A stretch of DNA of 46,621 bases from UBA7398 sp964567545 (GTDB taxonomy: Bacteria; Actinomycetota; Actinomycetes; Nanopelagicales; Nanopelagicaceae): NCBI GenBank assembly GCA_964567545.1, contig CAZMNB010000006.1:1-46621 (forward strand), read 5' to 3'. The position numbers and the translations under genes were made by a program. Below are positions 26,312 through 35,464 of this stretch, piece after piece. Positions within the stretch are counted from its first letter, which is position 1, and every line of letters begins with the position of its first letter. The notes beneath the pieces are model-generated. The model was not told the DNA's origin, searched no databases, and was given only the letters and a program-made list of their open reading frames with translations.

Positions 26312-27166
26312 CTATTTTTCGGTTAACACTATCAAGTACATAGATACCAAAACCAAAACTCCGCCAACGATAATTTTGGGCGTGAGCACTTCGCCGCCAA
26401 ACCAGACTGCAAATAAGGCAGCAAATACCGTTTCATTTGTTATCAAAACCGCTACGGTAGTAGGGGACATTACCGATTGCGCCCATGTTTGAATTATGAA
26501 GGCAAAGGCTGTTGCAAAAACTGCACAAAAAACTACAACTCCCCAAACGCCTTTGTCAGGTGGCGCAACATAACCGCCCGAAATTGATGCAATTCCAGTT
26601 ATGACTGAGCAGGTAGCAAGCTGCATTATTGTCATTGCGTAGGTATCTCTACCAGCGCTCCACTCACCTAAGGCAATAATGTGGGCGGAGAAAAACAAAA
26701 CACAAATTAGAACTAAAAACGCACCAAAGTTAATTGAAAATCCTTGAAACGATAACAGTGTTAATCCAAGAGTAGCAATGGCAACTGCTAACCAAGCTTT
26801 ACTTGAAACTTTTCGATGCAAAAACGAAGCTGCTATAAGTGGCGTTAAAACAACATAAAGGCCAGTCACAAAACCGGTGATAGCAGCAGTGGTATGGCTC
26901 AATCCATAAGTTTGAAAAATGAAACCTAAACCCAAGAAACATCCAGCTCCAATGCCCCTTAGGGCCAAATCTTTTTTAATCAATTTGAGTGCGCCAGGCC
27001 GCAATAAAATCAAAATTAGAGTTGCAAGTGAGAACCTTGTAAATAAGAAATCATTTACTGGTTGTCGGCTAATGGAATCTTTCATTAAAACAAAGGTTGC
27101 GCCCCACATTGCAGCTACTGCAATTAATGCAAAAGGTGCAAGTTTTAGTCGTAATGAGTGCTTCAT
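26312..27166 (-). CDS. EamA/DMT family transporter
   Basis: 284-residue membrane protein, about ten hydrophobic segments, two EamA repeats (about 10-140 and 150-280). N-terminal AVAAMWGATFVLMKDSI and the second-repeat block SPTTVAVLITNETVFAALFAVWFGGE are characteristic. Substrate unknown. The ATG at 27166 overlaps the nfo stop by 4 bases and ltaE follows 20 bases after its end, so nfo-eamA-ltaE look like one transcript, possibly fed by pknB upstream. Confidence 0.86.
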   Translation of the reverse strand: MKHSLRLKLAPFALIAVAAMWGATFVLMKDSISRQPVNDFLFTRFSLATLILILLRPGALKLIKKDLALRGIGAGCFLGLGFIFQTYGLSHTTAAITGFVTGLYVVLTPLIAASFLHRKVSSKAWLAVAIATLGLTLLSFQGFSINFGAFLVLICVLFFSAHIIALGEWSAGRDTYAMTIMQLATCSVITGIASISGGYVAPPDKGVWGVVVFCAVFATAFAFIIQTWAQSVMSPTTVAVLITNETVFAALFAVWFGGEVLTPKIIVGGVLVLVSMYLIVLTEK

Positions 27167-28050
27167 GAATTGATAGCGCTTCTAAATTTCTTCAAAAGCG
27201 CAACCTCTTTGCCATGCTCTGGCTCCTCACCTGGAGTCTCAAGGATGAGCGGTGCGTTCTGCACTGCTGGATGGGCGAGCAATTCCTTAAATGGATCTAA
27301 TCCAATCTCACCTTCACCAAGATTTTGATGACGATCTTTAAGTGCGCCAAGCACGTCCATTGAGTCATTTGCATGGATCAATTGAATCCGTTCAATTCCG
27401 GCAATTTGTACAAGTAAATCTATGGTTTCAGTCATGCCCCCTTTCTTTTTAATATCGTGGCCGGCGGCGAATACATGACAAGTATCGAGACAAATCCCAA
27501 CTTTTGGATGGTACTCAAACGCCTTTAAGTAATTCTCTAAATCATCTAATTTCTTTACTAAAGATTGACCTTGACCTGCCGTCGGCTCGAGAAGCAACAT
27601 TGGCGATGCATCAGATAAATTTTCCAATACTGGAAGCATGCCCTTTTTTATTTGTTTCCAGGCATTTTCAACATGATCCACATCAACTGCAGAACCGGTA
27701 TGAATTACAACGCCAAGTGCACCGATATCTTGACCGCGTTGTAAAGAGTATGCAGTGGAGCGAATTGAATTTTCGTAGGTGCCTACCGTAGGTGAACCCA
27801 AGTTGATTAAAAATGGTGCGTGTACATAAGCTTCGATATCTAACTCGATGCATTTTTCGCGAAATGCCAAATCTGCAGCGGGATTTGCTTCAGGTGTTGC
27901 CCAACCTCGGGGGTTGGAAGTAAAGACCTGTATCGCCTCAGCTTTAATTGATTCGGCATAACCAATTGAGCGTTTTGCCATACCGCCACTTGTTGGAACA
28001 TGAGCTCCAATTCGTGGTCGCATTAATTTACCCGTTTTAGCTTTAGACAT
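27163..28050 (-). CDS. nfo: Deoxyribonuclease IV (endonuclease IV, Nfo)
   Basis: Zn-dependent AP endonuclease for base-excision repair, TIM-barrel fold. 295 residues. Signatures: IGAHVPTSGG at the start, GVVIHTGSAVD (His ligand), MLLLEPTAGQG (Glu ligand), VGICLDTCHVFAAGHDI, IQLIHANDS, RHQNLGEGEIG and LILETPGEE near the end. The start may be ATG 28050 or ATG 28023 (MRPRIGAH); no clear ribosome site helps. Begins 4 bases after the PASTA kinase stop. Confidence 0.94.
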   Translation of the reverse strand: MSKAKTGKLMRPRIGAHVPTSGGMAKRSIGYAESIKAEAIQVFTSNPRGWATPEANPAADLAFREKCIELDIEAYVHAPFLINLGSPTVGTYENSIRSTAYSLQRGQDIGALGVVIHTGSAVDVDHVENAWKQIKKGMLPVLENLSDASPMLLLEPTAGQGQSLVKKLDDLENYLKAFEYHPKVGICLDTCHVFAAGHDIKKKGGMTETIDLLVQIAGIERIQLIHANDSMDVLGALKDRHQNLGEGEIGLDPFKELLAHPAVQNAPLILETPGEEPEHGKEVALLKKFRSAINS

Positions 28051-28054
28051 TCGG

Positions 28055-30001
28055 TCAGCCTACAGTGATTGTGATTTTCGAGCCACGTTTAACTTTCGTG
28101 CCAGCTTTCGGCGAAATATTTGTAACGGTTTTAATCTTCTTAGTGCCAAATTTCTTAACAATCACTTGTAGATCACTATTTACGAGATCTTTTGTAGCGT
28201 CTGCTATTCCTTTATTTAGCACGTTTGGAACAAATACGAATTGGGAACCTTTCGAAACTATCAATTCAATGGCACTTCCTTTAGCGATAGCTTGGCTACC
28301 GTCAGGTGATTGCTTAACAACTAAACCTTTCATGATTGTTTCATCAAATGCATAAATTACGTTAACCTTGAAGCCAGCATCAGTTAATTCATTTAAGGCT
28401 TGTTCGCCGCTCTTTCCTAGGTAGGCTGCCGCAGCTACCTTTTCGACGCCTTTGCTAATTACGAAATTTACAACGGTATCTCGTTTTACCTGTTCGCCAT
28501 TTAACGGGCTAGATGAGATTATGTAGCCAAGCGGTATCTCGCTATTGAATTCTTCGGATTGGCTGCCAACTTTTAAATTTTGTTCTATTATCAATTTACT
28601 TGCGGCGTCGGGTTTCAAACCTCTTAATTGCGGGACGTTGTATCTCTCTTTTCCTTTTGACACGTTTAGATAAACAGTGCCGCCACTTTCAACTTTTCCA
28701 CCACCACCTGGAATCGTTGATATTACTTTCCCGCTGGCAATATCTTCGCTATATATTTGATCCTTTACTGAAACTTGTAAACCAAGTGGCAAAATTTGAG
28801 AAGTTGCACTTTTAACAGTAAATCCCACGACTGAAGGAACTACCACCTTCGCACCTGGACCCAAAATTACAAACCAAGTGATTACTCCGATTGAAATCGC
28901 AATGGCTAGGGCGATAAACCGATTCCGTTTAATCCGTTTTGAAAGTTTGCGCTTTTTGCGAATTTCAGCCGTATTAGAAACTTTCGCATCTTCTTTTTTC
29001 AGCGTATCGACCGTTGATTCCCGATTTACTACTTGCTCGGTTTTTGAAATTAGCGCGGCCATACTCTTGGGCATCGATTTTTTTGCCCGCTCTTTAACTG
29101 GTTTTTTTGAAATTGGCGGCAAATCCAATTCAAGGCTCATCTGCCGCTTGCTTGGATTGAATTTTTCCGAAATTGCGTTTAATTCAGCGAGTAGCTCAGA
29201 AGCATCCTTTGGGCGCTGATCTGGATTGGATGCCGTCGCTCTCTGAACTAGAACATCAATTTCTACCGGAATTCCTGGTTTAAGTGTTGAAGGAGCTGGA
29301 ACTTTTTCATTTACATGTCTGAATGCAATCTGAATCGGATCTTCACCTTTATATGGTTTCTCACCAGTTAAGATTTCAAAAAGAACAATTCCAACGGCGT
29401 ATACATCACTTCGAGCATCTGCAATTCCACGCTGAACTTGTTCCGGAGAAAGATAAGAAACGCTACCCAATATGACACTTGATTCAACGGTCATCGTGGT
29501 TCCTAAAAGTGCTCCTCGCGCTAAACCAAAATCCGCGATTTTTACTCGACCATCTTTAGAAATTAAAATATTCTCCGGTTTGATGTCGCGATGTACTATT
29601 CCTAATTTATGTGCTGCACTAAGCGCGCTAAGTACGGGTGAGATAATCCTTATGGATTGGTCGATACTTAGACTTCCTTGCTCATGCAGATATTCTCGAA
29701 GCGTATTTCCTTCAACCAATTCCATTACGATAAAAACTGCTGGCGTACCACCTTGGTTCCAGCCTTGGTCTTGAACCGCAACAATATTTGGATGACTTAA
29801 TGCAGCAGCAGCTTTTGCCTCACGAATGAATCTTCCAACGAACGCTTCATCTTGGGCTAAATGTGGATGCATAATCTTTACCGCTACATGGCGATCAAGT
29901 CTTAAATCGAGTGCCGCATAAATAGTAGCCATACCGCCAGCGGCAATTAATCGAGTGAGTTGGTAGCGCCCATCAATAATTTCACCCGATAAGTCAGACA
30001 C
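28055..30001 (-). CDS. pknB: PASTA-domain serine/threonine protein kinase
   Basis: 648-residue single-pass membrane kinase. Kinase domain about 12-280 with AAGGMATIYAA (P-loop), K42, HRDIKPEN (catalytic D139), DFG (157-159) and SPEQ. A basic linker, then one transmembrane helix at about 362-381, and four PASTA repeats outside the cell (from VVVPSVVGF, YNVPQLRGL, the degenerate AAAYLGKSG, and VFVPNVLNK). Such kinases bind muropeptides or lipid II and control wall growth and division in Actinobacteria. It is not in the usual pbpA-rodA-pknB cluster, so it is the second, DAHP-synthase-linked type; followed by nfo. Confidence 0.94.
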   Translation of the reverse strand: MSDLSGEIIDGRYQLTRLIAAGGMATIYAALDLRLDRHVAVKIMHPHLAQDEAFVGRFIREAKAAAALSHPNIVAVQDQGWNQGGTPAVFIVMELVEGNTLREYLHEQGSLSIDQSIRIISPVLSALSAAHKLGIVHRDIKPENILISKDGRVKIADFGLARGALLGTTMTVESSVILGSVSYLSPEQVQRGIADARSDVYAVGIVLFEILTGEKPYKGEDPIQIAFRHVNEKVPAPSTLKPGIPVEIDVLVQRATASNPDQRPKDASELLAELNAISEKFNPSKRQMSLELDLPPISKKPVKERAKKSMPKSMAALISKTEQVVNRESTVDTLKKEDAKVSNTAEIRKKRKLSKRIKRNRFIALAIAISIGVITWFVILGPGAKVVVPSVVGFTVKSATSQILPLGLQVSVKDQIYSEDIASGKVISTIPGGGGKVESGGTVYLNVSKGKERYNVPQLRGLKPDAASKLIIEQNLKVGSQSEEFNSEIPLGYIISSSPLNGEQVKRDTVVNFVISKGVEKVAAAAYLGKSGEQALNELTDAGFKVNVIYAFDETIMKGLVVKQSPDGSQAIAKGSAIELIVSKGSQFVFVPNVLNKGIADATKDLVNSDLQVIVKKFGTKKIKTVTNISPKAGTKVKRGSKITITVG

Positions 30002-30053
30002 GACGAAATCTTAGAGAAGGGCAAGGTGGAAATCGGGGAGGGGAGGGCTAATT

Positions 30054-30620
30054 TCAATATAAATTGCCATCAATGCGCAAATTTGCACATTCTCTGGTTT
30101 TATCTCGGATGAAAAAATCAGATTCTAATAATTGCCAATTCCGCATCTGGGCTTCGATTTCTTGGCCATCTCGAGCCAGAACGCGCTTTAAACCAAGCTC
30201 TGATGCGACATCAATCCAAATTAAATAGTTCGCATATTTTCTCGTTACAGATTGAGCAGCGCCAACACCTTCCAGGATTAGATATTCGGGCGAGTCAAAT
30301 GAAACAGTCATTCCAGGTTTCATTTCAAACCAATCAAATACCCGGTACTCCGCTGGTTTTTCTAACGAAAGAGGTTTCAAGATCTGATTTTCGAGGTTGC
30401 GAGAAAGAGTCGAAGTAAGCGCATCATCCCAACCTTGGTACAACGAATCTAGATGAATAGTCGCTACTTTAAAATTATGAAGTGCTGCTTCCAACGCGAA
30501 TGAAAGCGTGGTTTTTCCAGAACCCGCTGGTCCATCAATTGCAATTACTCGAGTTTTTCCGCAAGCTGGAATTGTTGAGTTAATGATTGAAATTAACTCG
30601 GCAAAATCAATCTGTGACAT
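30054..30620 (-). CDS. P-loop nucleoside/uridine-kinase-like protein
   Basis: 188-residue cytosolic P-loop protein. Walker A is IDGPAGSGKTTLS at about residues 29-41; an LDSLYQGWDDA block resembles the substrate-binding segment of uridine-kinase-like proteins; LILEGVGAA is a Walker-B-like strand; a lid with RDGQEIEAQMRNW (Arg-rich) follows. It is annotated only as AAA or (d)CMP/uridine kinase-like in relatives. Its ATG (30620) overlaps the riboswitch-controlled transporter gene by 14 bases, so a role in trapping the imported vitamin by phosphorylation is a reasonable guess. This would be a new assignment; the substrate is not established. Confidence 0.65.
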   Translation of the reverse strand: MSQIDFAELISIINSTIPACGKTRVIAIDGPAGSGKTTLSFALEAALHNFKVATIHLDSLYQGWDDALTSTLSRNLENQILKPLSLEKPAEYRVFDWFEMKPGMTVSFDSPEYLILEGVGAAQSVTRKYANYLIWIDVASELGLKRVLARDGQEIEAQMRNWQLLESDFFIRDKTRECANLRIDGNLY

Positions 30621-31203
30621 TCAGCTCTGCCCGTTTAAACCAGCGAATCCAACCTGCGATTGCGATTAAGACGAACACTCCATAAAGTAATGACGTGAAC
30701 CAATATCCTTGCCGACCATAGTGCCATGTTGCAACCGCATCTACCACGAACCAAAGTGGCCAGGCCTCATATTTTTCAAGTACCATTAAAATTTGAGCAA
30801 CAGTACTGCCGACTAGAACAAATGAATCTGGCCATGTTGCAGCAGCGCCAATATTTGCCAACAAAGGTGCAAGCGCAACCCAAGACAGCAGCAAAAGCGT
30901 TAGCCAGATAAATTTCTCACGATTTTTAAGTTTTGCGGGGATTGCGCCTTTAGGACCCCAGCCGAACCAACCCCAAACTCCTGCAGCAACAAAAACAAAT
31001 TGCAGAAGTGCGCTTGCTACTAAATCAACTTGAAAGAAAAATATTGCATATAGGAGACTGCTACCGACCCACCATGGCCAGGTAACTCGTACTCCGAAAA
31101 CTCCGAGAATTACTCCCACCGTCGATGTGATTACCGAGATTAGTTCAAGAAATGAAACTTTGTACTCCCAAGCGGTAAAAACCGTAAACATTATTGATGA
31201 CAT
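30607..31203 (-). CDS. pnuT: PnuC-family transporter, probable thiamine importer (PnuT)
   Basis: 198-residue membrane protein with about seven hydrophobic helices of the PnuC fold. Seen: VTSTVGVILGVFGVRVTWPWW, a Trp-rich block GVWGWFGWG and, near the C-terminus, WFVVDAVATWHYGRQGYW. PnuC proteins are facilitators whose substrate is held in the cell by phosphorylation; members carry nicotinamide riboside, riboflavin or thiamine. The TPP riboswitch directly upstream argues for thiamine. ATG 31203 with AAAGGAG upstream, a site that also forms the 3' edge of the riboswitch. Co-transcribed with the P-loop kinase. Confidence 0.85.
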   Translation of the reverse strand: MSSIMFTVFTAWEYKVSFLELISVITSTVGVILGVFGVRVTWPWWVGSSLLYAIFFFQVDLVASALLQFVFVAAGVWGWFGWGPKGAIPAKLKNREKFIWLTLLLLSWVALAPLLANIGAAATWPDSFVLVGSTVAQILMVLEKYEAWPLWFVVDAVATWHYGRQGYWFTSLLYGVFVLIAIAGWIRWFKRAELNVTD

Positions 31204-31207
31204 TTCT

Positions 31208-31300
31208 GCTCCTTTCCAATTCGCATTACCGAACTGGTGCTACGGTCGATCTGCGACGCAGACCCTCTCAGCCAACTTTTGGCTCCCGATGTTGAAAGGC
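31208..31300 (-). ncRNA. TPP riboswitch (thi-box)
   Basis: On the minus strand, upstream of the transporter, I read the thi-box core in order: CGGGAGCC, a short loop, GGCTGAGAGGGT, an extra hairpin CTGCG-TCGCAG, GACCGTAGCACCAG, then CGGTAATGCGAATTGG and AAAGGAG. The invariant CTGAGA and the GGTAATGCG pyrophosphate-binding block are present, and CCAGTTCG/CGAATTGG pair as the P4/P5 arm. The 3' edge GGAAAGGAG is the ribosome binding site of the transporter, whose ATG is 4 bases after the 3' edge of the aptamer. Thiamine pyrophosphate should therefore hide the site and block translation. Boundaries are approximate. Confidence 0.88.
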
Positions 31301-31343
31301 TAGCAGAGTTAAGGTTTTTTGCAGTTTTACGGGAAGATAAGAC

Positions 31344-31676
31344 GTGCTCAAATTTGGATATCTAGCCATGCTCCTCTTCACCATAGCTGGATCTTTCTGG
31401 TTGGAGGTCGTACTTAAAGTGGGCGTACTGCGCCGATTTAAGCGTGCCGGATTAAGCATCTTACCGATCGCTTTAATATTTCTGATTTGGGATAGTTACG
31501 CGATAGCAAATGGACATTGGCACTTTGATGTTGCGCAAATTATGGGAATTTATGGACCCTTCAAAATTCCGCTTGAAGAATACTTATTTTTCTTAGTCGT
31601 GCCGATAGCTGCGCTGATGACAATCGAAGCAGTGCGAACTGTTAAAAAACATTGGATAGTAGGCGACGAAAAATGA
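31344..31676 (+). CDS. crtYc: Lycopene cyclase subunit CrtYc
   Basis: 110-residue membrane protein, one half of the actinobacterial heterodimeric lycopene cyclase. Three hydrophobic helices; WDSYAIANGHWHF and the catalytic-type motif IPLEEYLFF are the family signatures. GTG start at 31344 with GGGAAG upstream. It overlaps crtYd by 4 bases (ATGA). The gene is divergent from the TPP-riboswitch operon; only 43 bases lie between the GTG and the aptamer 5' end. Whether it makes beta- or gamma-rings cannot be told. Confidence 0.9.
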   Translation: MLKFGYLAMLLFTIAGSFWLEVVLKVGVLRRFKRAGLSILPIALIFLIWDSYAIANGHWHFDVAQIMGIYGPFKIPLEEYLFFLVVPIAALMTIEAVRTVKKHWIVGDEK

Positions 31677-31981
31677 GCTATTCGACAATTGCGATAATTT
31701 CAATCCTAATTTCAATTATTCTGGACACGTTTATTGTTAAGTCAAAGTTATTAACAAAAAAAATCTTCTGGACCTCTTATGCAATTATATTACCGTTTCA
31801 ACTTCTTACTAATTGGTGGTTAACTTCCAGAAATATTGTGATGTATAACGAATCAATTATTTTTGGTCCTAGAATTGCTTCAGCTCCAATAGAGGACTTG
31901 TTCTTTGGATTCTCATTGGTTTTATCAGTACTTTCAATGTGGATATTTTGGGGAAGACGCGAAATCAGAGGCGAGCGATAA
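31673..31981 (+). CDS. crtYd: Lycopene cyclase subunit CrtYd
   Basis: 102-residue partner of CrtYc with three hydrophobic helices and the motif APIEDLFFGFSLVL (P-x-E-(E/D)-x-x-F-F). The ATG at 31673 overlaps the crtYc stop; an upstream in-frame start at 31652 would add seven charged residues not needed. Cyclises the end(s) of lycopene in the membrane. It ends convergent with crtB, overlapping by 17 bases, so the cyclase genes are on the opposite strand to the crtE-crtI-crtB operon. Confidence 0.9.
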   Translation: MSYSTIAIISILISIILDTFIVKSKLLTKKIFWTSYAIILPFQLLTNWWLTSRNIVMYNESIIFGPRIASAPIEDLFFGFSLVLSVLSMWIFWGRREIRGER

Positions 31982-32867
31982 CGGCCTGTACCCAAGCTGG
32001 AAATGCCACCGAAATTCTTCGGGTAATTGATGTTTTAGCGCGTAATTTAAAAATTTGGTAATCAATTTTTTCAACTTCATCAACTATGCCGCAATAAAGT
32101 TCGCTCGCCGCCCTAATGCATGGTCTACTAGTTTTATCTAATAGTTCTATCCCAGGCTCAGCTTCACTTTGTAATTGCCTGACCCGTGCAATTTGAAATT
32201 CAAGTGCAGCTCGGATTTCTGGTGTGAGATTTCTTCGCTCCAACATATCCCGATCAACCCCAAATTTCTGCAATTCTTGCATCGGTAGATAAACCCGACC
32301 TCGATCCAGGTCCTCCGCTACATCTCTAATAAAATTAGCCAATTGGAATGCAGTTCCTAGTTTTTCAGCCGCTTCAAATGCTGCTTTTTCATTACCGCCT
32401 AAAATTGGCAGCATTTCTAAGCCAATGACTGCGGCTGAACCATAAACATATTCCTGTAATTGTGCGTAAGTTTCGTAGGAAGTTTTCGTTAGGTCCATCG
32501 CCATAGATTTTAAGAACGCTTCAAAGTAACCTATTGGAATATTGAATTCCCTAACAGTATTCACTAGAGCCATGCCGATCTGATCTGTGCTTATGCCATT
32601 TCTTAAATCTTCAATTAATTTATCACTCCAGGTTTGCAGCGCTAACTCCTTTTCGGAGAAAGTAAGTGTTGATGCTAAGTCATCTACAATCTCATCCGCA
32701 TATCTTGCAAATCCATATAGCGCATGAACGTGAGGTCTTTTATTTTTTGGCAATAAGAGCGTAGCCAAATAATAAGTTTTTCCATGAAGTGAATTTAATC
32801 GCTTGCACTCTGCATATGAAGCCCTCAACTGCGGATCTAATATTCCAGCGGCGGTAAGTTCGTCCAT
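31965..32867 (-). CDS. crtB: Phytoene synthase
   Basis: Condenses two geranylgeranyl diphosphates to phytoene. 300 residues of the squalene/phytoene synthase fold. First Asp-rich motif ARYADEIVDD in YGFARYADEIVDDLA, second NFIRDVAEDLDRGRVYLP, and the start SFxR-like segment replaced by KTYYLATLLLPKNKR. ATG 32867 sits immediately after the crtI stop (TAAATG), so translation is coupled. Last gene of the crtE-crtI-crtB operon. Confidence 0.95.
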   Translation of the reverse strand: MDELTAAGILDPQLRASYAECKRLNSLHGKTYYLATLLLPKNKRPHVHALYGFARYADEIVDDLASTLTFSEKELALQTWSDKLIEDLRNGISTDQIGMALVNTVREFNIPIGYFEAFLKSMAMDLTKTSYETYAQLQEYVYGSAAVIGLEMLPILGGNEKAAFEAAEKLGTAFQLANFIRDVAEDLDRGRVYLPMQELQKFGVDRDMLERRNLTPEIRAALEFQIARVRQLQSEAEPGIELLDKTSRPCIRAASELYCGIVDEVEKIDYQIFKLRAKTSITRRISVAFPAWVQAVIARL

Positions 32868-34352
32868 TTACTTTATTGTTCCGACGATTCGTTCTGCAGC
32901 TAACCTTCCAGAAATCAAAACCATTGGTACGCCAACCCCTGGCTGCGTCCCAGAACCTGTAAAAACAACATTTTCAAATCCGTGTGCCATATTTCTTGGT
33001 CTAAATGGACCAGTTTGAAAAAATGTATGAGCACTAGCAAAGGGTGCACCGCGTTCCATGCCCATTCGCTCCCAATCGAGCGGAGTTGTCATCGATTCAA
33101 CTTCTATCGAGCCACCAAAATCTTTATAGCCACGAGATTCCATAGTTGCAATCATCTGGTCGCGATATTTTGGCCCAGTAATTTTCCAATCTATATTTGC
33201 ATCTAGATTAGGAGTTGGGAAAAGCACGTAGTAACTATGCTTGCCCGCCGGTGCCAACGATTTATCATCATGCGTTGGAATGGTTACAAGAAGGCTCGGA
33301 TCAGTCATTAACGTCTTCTTATTAATTAACTCTTCAAACACGCCATCCCACGAGTTCCCAAAGTGAATATTGTGATGGGCAAGGTGGGAATACGTTTTAT
33401 TAGAACCAATCAAGAGCGTGGCGCAAGATGGTGAGTAATTAAGGCGCTTCACTGAGAGGGGAGTCTTGCCCAGTAGATCTCGCCACGCTACCGGTAAGTC
33501 CGGGTTTAAGACCAGAACATCGCATTCAATTCGCTCGTGCTTATCTGTAATTACCGCGCTTGCCCGACCATTTCGATGCTCCACCGAAGTTACTGTGGTG
33601 TTGTATTTAAAATTTACGCCATGTTTTTCAGCGGCTGCAGCAAGCGCTCGAGGTACTGCATGCATACCACCCTTAGGGAAAAAGACTCCATTTACTGAAT
33701 CCATATATGCAATCACTGCATAAATAGCTAGCGCTTGTTGTGGACTAACGCCAGCATACATTGCTTGGAAAGAATAGACCTTTTGAGTTCTAGGGTCTTT
33801 AAGGAATTGTGAAACTTTTGGCGCAAGTTTTCGAAATCCACCAAGTGCTATCAACCGAGCTAGATTTGGAGTTAAAAGATTTAGCGGCGAGTCAATATTT
33901 CTATCAATGAAATCGTTCATTTCATACTTGTATAACTTAGTTACAAAGTCTACATATTTTCGATAACCAGCAGCTTCGGCCGCGCCAATTGTTTTTTCAA
34001 TCTCAACTTCCATTTCAGCTGTATTTGCGTGTACATCAAGTTGAGAGCCATCGGCATAAAAGGCGCGGTAGAGCGGTTTAAGTGGTGAGAGTTCTAACCA
34101 GTCCGACATATTTTCACCGACGCACGCAAAAGCATCTGAGATTAAGTCCGGCATAGTTAAAACACTTGGTCCAGTATCAAATGCGTAACCAGATTTATTT
34201 AATAAACCATTCCGGCCGCCTGGAACGCTCTCGCGTTCTACTACCGTAACTTTTCGACCAGCTCCAGCAAGTCGTAACGCTGCACTTAGTCCGGCAAGGC
34301 CAGCGCCAACAATTAAAACGTGATCGGTCGGACCCGTTACGCGTTTAACCAT
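32868..34352 (-). CDS. crtI: Phytoene desaturase
   Basis: 494-residue FAD enzyme that inserts double bonds into phytoene to give lycopene. N-terminal dinucleotide fold VLIVGAGLAGLSAALRLAGAG and ERESVPGGRNG; a mid-block YAFDTGPSVLTMPDL; and the C-terminal CrtI signature GSGTQPGVGVPMVLISGRLAAERI. ATG 34352 overlaps the crtE stop (TAATG). A second, distinct CrtI-like gene lies at 36.9 kb. Confidence 0.95.
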   Translation of the reverse strand: MVKRVTGPTDHVLIVGAGLAGLSAALRLAGAGRKVTVVERESVPGGRNGLLNKSGYAFDTGPSVLTMPDLISDAFACVGENMSDWLELSPLKPLYRAFYADGSQLDVHANTAEMEVEIEKTIGAAEAAGYRKYVDFVTKLYKYEMNDFIDRNIDSPLNLLTPNLARLIALGGFRKLAPKVSQFLKDPRTQKVYSFQAMYAGVSPQQALAIYAVIAYMDSVNGVFFPKGGMHAVPRALAAAAEKHGVNFKYNTTVTSVEHRNGRASAVITDKHERIECDVLVLNPDLPVAWRDLLGKTPLSVKRLNYSPSCATLLIGSNKTYSHLAHHNIHFGNSWDGVFEELINKKTLMTDPSLLVTIPTHDDKSLAPAGKHSYYVLFPTPNLDANIDWKITGPKYRDQMIATMESRGYKDFGGSIEVESMTTPLDWERMGMERGAPFASAHTFFQTGPFRPRNMAHGFENVVFTGSGTQPGVGVPMVLISGRLAAERIVGTIK

Positions 34353-35440
34353 TAGTAGCTCCGTTGGGTAGCGAATATCGCTAAATCGGTAAGCAAAGTT
34401 CGATGTTCCTGTGAAATTAAATCGCTATTTAAGGAATTTTGAGCTTTCTCCGTCATTTCGCTAATCAGTTTTTCCAGATCAGATACTGCTCCAGTATTTG
34501 TAATAATTTCGCGCAACTTAGCAACGCCTGCGAAATCTAAATCAGCTTTTCCAAAATACTTATCTAAAACTTGTAGCTGTAGCGGGTTAGCGCGTTCGGT
34601 AGTCATCGCAATTAGTGCGGTTCGCTTACCTTCTCGCAAGTCATCGCCTGCTGGTTTTCCAGTTTCTTCGGGATCTCCAAAAACACCAAGTAGGTCATCG
34701 CGTAATTGAAATGCTTCACCAAGTGGAAGTCCAAATTGAGTAAAAATCTCTTGATATTTTGCAGCACCCTGAGTTGCAATTGCAGCGCCAAAATGTAATG
34801 GACGTTCAATCGAGTACTTACCAGATTTGTATCGGGCGACCTTCAGAGATCGCTCGACACTTTTACTTCCTAGTGCTTGTTCAAATACATCCAAATATTG
34901 GCCAGCCATTAATTCAACACGCATCTCATCATGAACTGTCAATGATCTAATTCTGGCTTCAGTGGAAATATTGGATTGATTTAACATTTGATCCGACCAA
35001 ATTAATGCTAGGTCTCCAAGCAAAATAGCACTTGATAAACCGAATACTTTGCTATCGCCACTGAGTTTTTCATTCACATGCATGTTTTCAAATACTTTAT
35101 GTAGGGCTGGTGCATTCCTTCTAGTATCTGATCCATCCATAACATCATCGTGTATTAAGGCACAGGCATGCAAAAGTTCTAAACTCGAAACTGCTCTTAT
35201 TACTGCGCTATTTTCAATTCCACCTGAAGTTAAATAACCGACATATGCAAACATCGGACGAAATCTTTTTCCACCATTTAGCAAGAAACTTTTTAGCGCA
35301 TTAGTAACTGGCTCCAATTCGAGCCCAATTGAATTCAAATATTGACCTTGTTCTGCCAGAAAGTTATTGAGTTCTGCCGAGACCTCACCACGAAAGCGCG
35401 CCATGAAATCAAAGGTGCTTTGGTTAGCAGTGGAATTCAC
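34352..35440 (-). CDS. crtE: Geranylgeranyl diphosphate synthase
   Basis: Polyprenyl synthetase supplying C20 diphosphate for carotenoids. 362 residues. First Asp-rich motif LIHDDVMDGSDTRR (DDxxD), second FQLRDDLLGVFGD, KSGKYSIERPLHFGA between them; NGGKRFRPMFAYVG is the N-terminal substrate block. Small or bulky residue before DDxxD (HALIHDDV) fits C20 products but chain length is not proven. Start either GTG 35440 or ATG 35404. Head of crtE-crtI-crtB; divergent from metF. Confidence 0.92.
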   Translation of the reverse strand: MNSTANQSTFDFMARFRGEVSAELNNFLAEQGQYLNSIGLELEPVTNALKSFLLNGGKRFRPMFAYVGYLTSGGIENSAVIRAVSSLELLHACALIHDDVMDGSDTRRNAPALHKVFENMHVNEKLSGDSKVFGLSSAILLGDLALIWSDQMLNQSNISTEARIRSLTVHDEMRVELMAGQYLDVFEQALGSKSVERSLKVARYKSGKYSIERPLHFGAAIATQGAAKYQEIFTQFGLPLGEAFQLRDDLLGVFGDPEETGKPAGDDLREGKRTALIAMTTERANPLQLQVLDKYFGKADLDFAGVAKLREIITNTGAVSDLEKLISEMTEKAQNSLNSDLISQEHRTLLTDLAIFATQRSY

Positions 35441-35464
35441 GCCGTAACGGTACCCTCCCTTGCT

